Source: an uncultured Erysipelotrichaceae bacterium (GTDB lineage: Bacteria > Bacillota_I > Bacilli_A > Erysipelotrichales > Coprobacillaceae). From it: a stretch of DNA of 10,034 nucleotides. The notes below the pieces were generated by a model, which saw only the letters and a program-made list of their open reading frames with translations, had not been told where the DNA came from and ran no database searches. The translations under genes were made by a program, and so were the position numbers. Position 1 is the stretch's first letter. Every line of letters begins with the position of its first letter. Below are positions 7,342-10,034 of the stretch, piece after piece. Location: contig CAMFRJ010000024.1 in assembly GCA_945981915.1 (NCBI GenBank), positions 1 through 10,034 on the forward strand, read 5' to 3'.

Positions 7342-7412
7342 TATTTATGAAATTATTCTATCAAAAAAAGACACTAGCGATACTTTTTCAAATATTTTAT
7401 TGATAAAAAAAC

Positions 7413-7465
7413 AAAAAAAGCTGTAAAGAACTCTATATGAAGAGTTTTTCTTTACAGCCCTTTTT
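7413..7465 (-). terminator. Rho-independent terminator of the GNAT operon, probably bidirectional
   Basis: GCTGTAAAG (7420-7428) pairs with CTTTACAGC (7450-7458), and AACTCT (7429-7434) with AGAGTT (7441-7446). A 3-base bulge sits at 7447-7449 and the loop is six bases. On the minus strand it is followed by seven Ts (7419-7413) and begins 5 bases past the acetyltransferase stop. On the plus strand a shorter T run follows, so it can also back up the MFS terminator. Confidence 0.88.
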
Positions 7466-7967
7466 ATAAATACAATTCCATACGTAAATAAGTATAAACA
7501 CCATCTTGGACTTCTTCTCTTGTTTTTTTAAATTGATGTTTTGTCCAAAATGCTTCACTTTGAGGATTCCCTTTATCAATTCCTAATCTTATTTTTTGAT
7601 ACCCTGTTTTTCTTAAATAATTGATTAATTCATCAATAATCGCTGTTCCTCTTCCACTTCCTTGATAAGCCATATTCATCATAAAAAAACCAATATAAGC
7701 TTCATGATCTTGTGGAAAATGATCTATCAAATCAAGTAGAGCTATCAATGTATCTTTTTCATAATATCCTACAAAATATTTATCTTCATAACTTTTATTT
7801 TGAGGGATATCAAACAAATCTTTTTTTAATAATTCTTTTGTAACTTGCGCAGGATGATAATGATAATATGTTGTATTCTCTTGACAAAATAATAACATTT
7901 CATCCAAATCAACTTCAGTAAGCTGCTTAATTTGATAATTCTTAGAAAAATTTTGTATATGAAGCAT
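7464..7967 (-). CDS. GNAT family N-acetyltransferase
   Basis: This 167-residue cytosolic protein has the GNAT fold, which moves an acetyl group from acetyl-CoA to an amine. IKQLTEVDLDEM (13-24) is the typical first strand and helix. The acetyl-CoA pyrophosphate loop is YQGSGRGTAI at 101-110, and NPQSEAFWTKHQF at 134-146 is the usual motif B. The region between, including YYHYHPAQ (34-41), is where substrate specificity would lie and matches nothing I recognise. It starts 5 bases after the PspC stop, with only a weak AAAG ribosome site, so translation probably depends on the upstream gene. It is the last gene of the operon and ends at a strong terminator. The acceptor could be a small molecule, an antibiotic or a protein; the sequence does not say which. 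Confidence 0.9.
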   Translation of the reverse strand: MLHIQNFSKNYQIKQLTEVDLDEMLLFCQENTTYYHYHPAQVTKELLKKDLFDIPQNKSYEDKYFVGYYEKDTLIALLDLIDHFPQDHEAYIGFFMMNMAYQGSGRGTAIIDELINYLRKTGYQKIRLGIDKGNPQSEAFWTKHQFKKTREEVQDGVYTYLRMELYL

Positions 7968-7972
7968 ATACT

Positions 7973-8164
7973 TTATTGATAAGGATTTTTAGGAATAATA
8001 ATAGCTGCTACCAAATAAGCCAATAATCCAGAACCCCATCCAAAGATCAAGACAATCGCAATCAATCTAACAATGGTAGAATCAACTTCAAAATATTCTC
8101 CTAAACCTCCACAAACACCACATATCATAGAATCTACTTTTGATCGATATAATTTTTTATTCAT
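7973..8164 (-). CDS. PspC domain membrane protein
   Basis: This 63-residue protein is an almost bare PspC domain. It begins KKLYRSKVD (3-11), followed by the hallmark GVCGGLGEYFEVD (16-28), then a glycine-containing hydrophobic helix (about 33-57) and the terminal IIIPK (55-59). Stand-alone PspC proteins of this size are common in Firmicutes. PspC domains in the phage-shock and Lia-type systems sit in the cytoplasmic membrane and help sense or counter membrane damage. The start has GGAGGG 6 bases upstream, and only two bases separate it from the DUF4097 gene stop, so it belongs to the same operon. Which protein it contacts here is unknown; the DUF4097 and DUF1700 membrane proteins are the natural candidates. 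Confidence 0.95.
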   Translation of the reverse strand: MNKKLYRSKVDSMICGVCGGLGEYFEVDSTIVRLIAIVLIFGWGSGLLAYLVAAIIIPKNPYQ

Positions 8165-8166
8165 TG

Positions 8167-8949
8167 TTATCCCTCCATTTTTATTTCAACATTTCCCATA
8201 CCACAGTCAACATCTATCAACAATTGATTTCCATTATAAGATGTTTGATCAGTAATACCAGAAAAACTCTTTTGTCCTAATGTCACATTTCCTAAACCAA
8301 CATCAACTTTATAATCAAAATGATTATCTTGGGTTAAAACACCTAAAGAAACAGACCCAACCCCTGTATCAATTGCCAATTTATTTTGACACAAAATACG
8401 ATGACCTGTTGTCTGTCCTAAACCAGTTTCAAGTTTTAAACTTTGACAACTGATTTGATTTAAATCTAATTTACCAAAACCGCTATCAACTTCTATATTA
8501 TAGGAATTTAATCCATAGAGACTGCTTTTGCCAAATCCAGTTTCTATTTTGACATCATGAAAAATATACCCTTTTGGTACATAAATGTCAATTTTAGCAA
8601 CAAAATCAGAATATTTTTTCCACCAATACTGTGGTTGTTCAATTTCTAATGTTTGATTTTTATGTTGTAAAACAAAACCTTCATATAAATGTGATGCTTT
8701 CAAATAAATTTTATCCAATGTCTCATCTTCATAGACTCTTACTTGAACACTTGATGCTTCAATTTCTAATTCTTGAATATCATCAAAATATACCTCTTGA
8801 TCATCAATAGATTTTGCTTCAAAACGAATATCAAGATTTTTGATTCCTTCATAAGAAGAAAGCGACTCTAGACCACCTAGTGATATACCTAAACAGATCA
8901 GTCCTATTCCAACGATTAAACTTATCAATGCTTTCGAAAGAGATTTCAT
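8167..8949 (-). CDS. membrane-anchored DUF4097 (Toastrack/LiaG-like) beta-repeat protein
   Basis: This 260-residue protein starts with a short basic stretch and one hydrophobic helix (about 7-26), likely a signal anchor placing the rest outside the membrane. The remainder is beta-rich. Six similar turns occur in the C-terminal half: ETGFG (136-140), DSGFG (155-159), ETGLG (174-178), DTGVG (194-198), DVGLG (216-220) and DCGMG (248-252), as expected for a repetitive DUF4097 sheet or solenoid. Related domains occur in LiaG and the C-terminus of LiaF in envelope-stress systems. Its start overlaps the DUF1700 stop by four bases (ATGA), with AGAGG 9 bases upstream. It is probably the extracytoplasmic partner of the DUF1700 and PspC proteins. 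A binding role is inference; no catalytic motif is visible. Confidence 0.9.
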   Translation of the reverse strand: MKSLSKALISLIVGIGLICLGISLGGLESLSSYEGIKNLDIRFEAKSIDDQEVYFDDIQELEIEASSVQVRVYEDETLDKIYLKASHLYEGFVLQHKNQTLEIEQPQYWWKKYSDFVAKIDIYVPKGYIFHDVKIETGFGKSSLYGLNSYNIEVDSGFGKLDLNQISCQSLKLETGLGQTTGHRILCQNKLAIDTGVGSVSLGVLTQDNHFDYKVDVGLGNVTLGQKSFSGITDQTSYNGNQLLIDVDCGMGNVEIKMEG

Positions 8950-9659
8950 ACATGAACACCTCTCTTTCCTACAAATTGATAAAATATACGTGAAATACCA
9001 TCGATGATTTGAGGTATGACTTTCTTATAAACTGTTGTTGCCAATTTTCCAACAAGTTGAGCAATAGTAATAACAATACAACCTATTCCTAAGATAATAA
9101 GGCCCGCCGCAAAAACATGAAATAATTGTAAGGCTCCCACCACAATCAATACAATTGCTAGAAAATACAAGATAAAAGTAATAATCCATAGGCTAAAAAA
9201 TAAAGCCGCAAAAGCGAATGCAAATCCTAAAAGCCCCCCTGATAATCCAATAAATGCTGATGAAATCGGTACACAAGCAATAACCAAAATAACAACAATT
9301 ATCATTTTATCTCTTTGATCTAACTGTTGCCATTTTTCTTTCAAATGCATCAATACATCATGAAAACGAGAATATCCCTGTTTTTTTGATCCAACAACTT
9401 CATAATTCTTTTGGTAAGCATGATTTGAAAATCCTTCATTACCTGCTTCAATATGATCATCAAAGTGTCCTTTAAGACCATCTTTGATCATTGCAGCCAC
9501 TTGACTGGGATCACCTAACTCTGCAAGAACCTGTTGTTCATTCTCGCTTCCTGCTTCATCAAAATAACTTTCGTAATACTCTAAAGCTTCTTGTCTTTCT
9601 TCTGCATTGATATCTTGCAATAAATAATCTAATTCCCTCATAAAAGTCTTTCTATCCAT
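8946..9659 (-). CDS. DUF1700/HAAS domain multi-pass membrane protein
   Basis: The protein has 237 residues from the chosen start. Residues 1-64 form the helical DUF1700/HAAS domain: FMRELDYLLQDI, then EERQEALEYYESYFDEAG (20-37), then a VLAELGDPSQVAAMI helix pair (44-58). A polar linker follows to about 117, then roughly four membrane segments (119-137, 139-160, 162-182, 185-207) and a basic tail. HAAS domains typically accompany PadR regulators and are thought to relay a membrane signal to them; that is family knowledge, not shown here. I chose the ATG at 9659 because GGGGG lies 8 bases upstream and family members begin with this short lead-in; an ATG at 9674 lacks a ribosome site. It overlaps the padR-like gene by 8 bases and the DUF4097 gene by 4. 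Confidence 0.92.
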   Translation of the reverse strand: MDRKTFMRELDYLLQDINAEERQEALEYYESYFDEAGSENEQQVLAELGDPSQVAAMIKDGLKGHFDDHIEAGNEGFSNHAYQKNYEVVGSKKQGYSRFHDVLMHLKEKWQQLDQRDKMIIVVILVIACVPISSAFIGLSGGLLGFAFAFAALFFSLWIITFILYFLAIVLIVVGALQLFHVFAAGLIILGIGCIVITIAQLVGKLATTVYKKVIPQIIDGISRIFYQFVGKRGVHV

Positions 9660-9978
9660 TCTGACTTCCCCCATTAAATAACTTATTAATTTTTAAGGTA
9701 TATTCATACCATTCCTGTTTATACATATTCAACTGAACAAGTCCTGAACTTGTCATCTTATAATAGCGCCGATTGCGCCCCTGATACTCCTTATCATATG
9801 TTTCTAAACAACCATCTTTCAATAGTCGTCTTAATACTGGATAAAGCGTTGATTCACTCACATCAATAACAGATTGTACATCTTGGGTTATCTTATATCC
9901 ATAAGTTCCCATTTCTTCCTGGCTTACTACTGATAGGACCACTGCATCTAACAAAGCAGCACCTGTATTAAATATCAT
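9652..9978 (-). CDS. PadR family transcriptional regulator (short subfamily)
   Basis: This 108-residue DNA-binding protein is of the short PadR type, which lacks a large C-terminal domain. The winged helix is clear: LLDAVVLSVV (9-18), TYGYKITQDV (25-34), recognition helix SESTLYPVLRRL (41-52), and the wing with GRNRRYYKMTSSG (67-79). One C-terminal helix (about 80-100) should mediate dimerisation. Two ATGs in tandem (9981 and 9978) are possible. GAGG at 9986-9989 is 4 bases from the first and 7 from the second, so I prefer 9978. It is the first gene of the operon and probably represses it, as PadR proteins usually control their own promoter. That promoter lies beyond the end of the real sequence. 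The coding region itself is complete. Confidence 0.94.
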   Translation of the reverse strand: MIFNTGAALLDAVVLSVVSQEEMGTYGYKITQDVQSVIDVSESTLYPVLRRLLKDGCLETYDKEYQGRNRRYYKMTSSGLVQLNMYKQEWYEYTLKINKLFNGGSQNG

Positions 9979-9985
9979 CATACCA

Positions 9986-9989
9986 CCTC
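9986..9989 (-). promoter_or_regulatory. ribosome binding site of the padR-like gene
   Basis: The minus strand reads GAGG 7 bases before the second of two tandem ATG codons. This spacing favours the ATG at 9978 over the one at 9981, where the gap would be only 4 bases. Confidence 0.6.
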
Positions 9990-10004
9990 ATTTTCATATA
10001 ATAT

Positions 10005-10034
10005 CTGTCTCTTATACACATCTCCGAGCCCACG
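10005..10034. other. Nextera transposase adapter (sequencing artefact)
   Basis: Bases 10005-10023 are exactly the 19-bp Tn5 mosaic end used in Nextera libraries, and 10024-10034 continue as CCGAGCCCACG, the read-2 side adapter. This is synthetic sequence left on the contig end and is not part of the genome. Biological sequence ends near 10004. Confidence 0.97.

Noticed and set aside
7363..7387. AAAAAG/CTTTTT inverted repeat between the MFS and GNAT terminators
   Set aside because: The arms are homopolymer-like with a 12-base loop, so this is expected by chance in such AT-rich DNA. Two much better terminators flank it.
8073..8255. Plus-strand open frame across the PspC and DUF4097 junction
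   Set aside because: It runs antisense to two well-supported genes of a tight operon and has no ribosome site.
9660..9674. Earlier ATG for the DUF1700 protein at 9674
   Set aside because: No Shine-Dalgarno sequence precedes it. The GGGGG that would serve the ATG at 9659 lies just after it.
10005..10023. Tn5-type mosaic end as evidence of a natural transposon
   Set aside because: It continues directly into the synthetic Nextera read-2 adapter at the very end of the contig, so it is a library artefact.

Overview
The window is AT-rich chromosomal DNA from a low-GC Firmicute. Gene style, strong AGGAGG-type ribosome sites, AT-rich hairpin terminators and the PadR/DUF1700/DUF4097/PspC cluster suggest a gut Erysipelotrichia-like bacterium, but this placement is inference. 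No rRNA, tRNA, CRISPR array, insertion sequence or phage gene is visible. The last 30 bases are synthetic Nextera transposase adapter, so the biological sequence ends near 10004, just upstream of the padR-like gene.

Left part (1-3106, all minus strand). After about 220 bp with no supported gene come a NimA-like flavin-binding protein and an acylphosphatase, 1 bp apart. Next are a fold-type I PLP aminotransferase with its own promoter, and a short-chain dehydrogenase with its own promoter and terminator. They run in one direction but look like at least two or three transcription units.

Middle (3216-7301, plus strand). A cytosolic M32 zinc carboxypeptidase is joined by an ATGA overlap to rarA, the AAA+ ATPase acting at stalled replication forks. 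A 12-helix MFS transporter follows with its own extended -10 promoter and a good hairpin terminator. The 109-bp gap between the dehydrogenase and the carboxypeptidase carries divergent promoters.

Right part (7464-9978, minus strand). This is a tight operon, in transcription order: a short PadR-type regulator, a DUF1700/HAAS membrane protein, a membrane-anchored DUF4097 (Toastrack/LiaG-like) beta-repeat protein, a 63-residue PspC protein and a GNAT acetyltransferase. Successive genes overlap or lie 2-5 bp apart. The set matches known envelope-stress modules: PadR and HAAS would sense and transmit, while the DUF4097 and PspC proteins would act at the membrane. The acetyltransferase is an unexplained fifth member. 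This is the most interesting region, although most of its parts are known families rather than a wholly new system.
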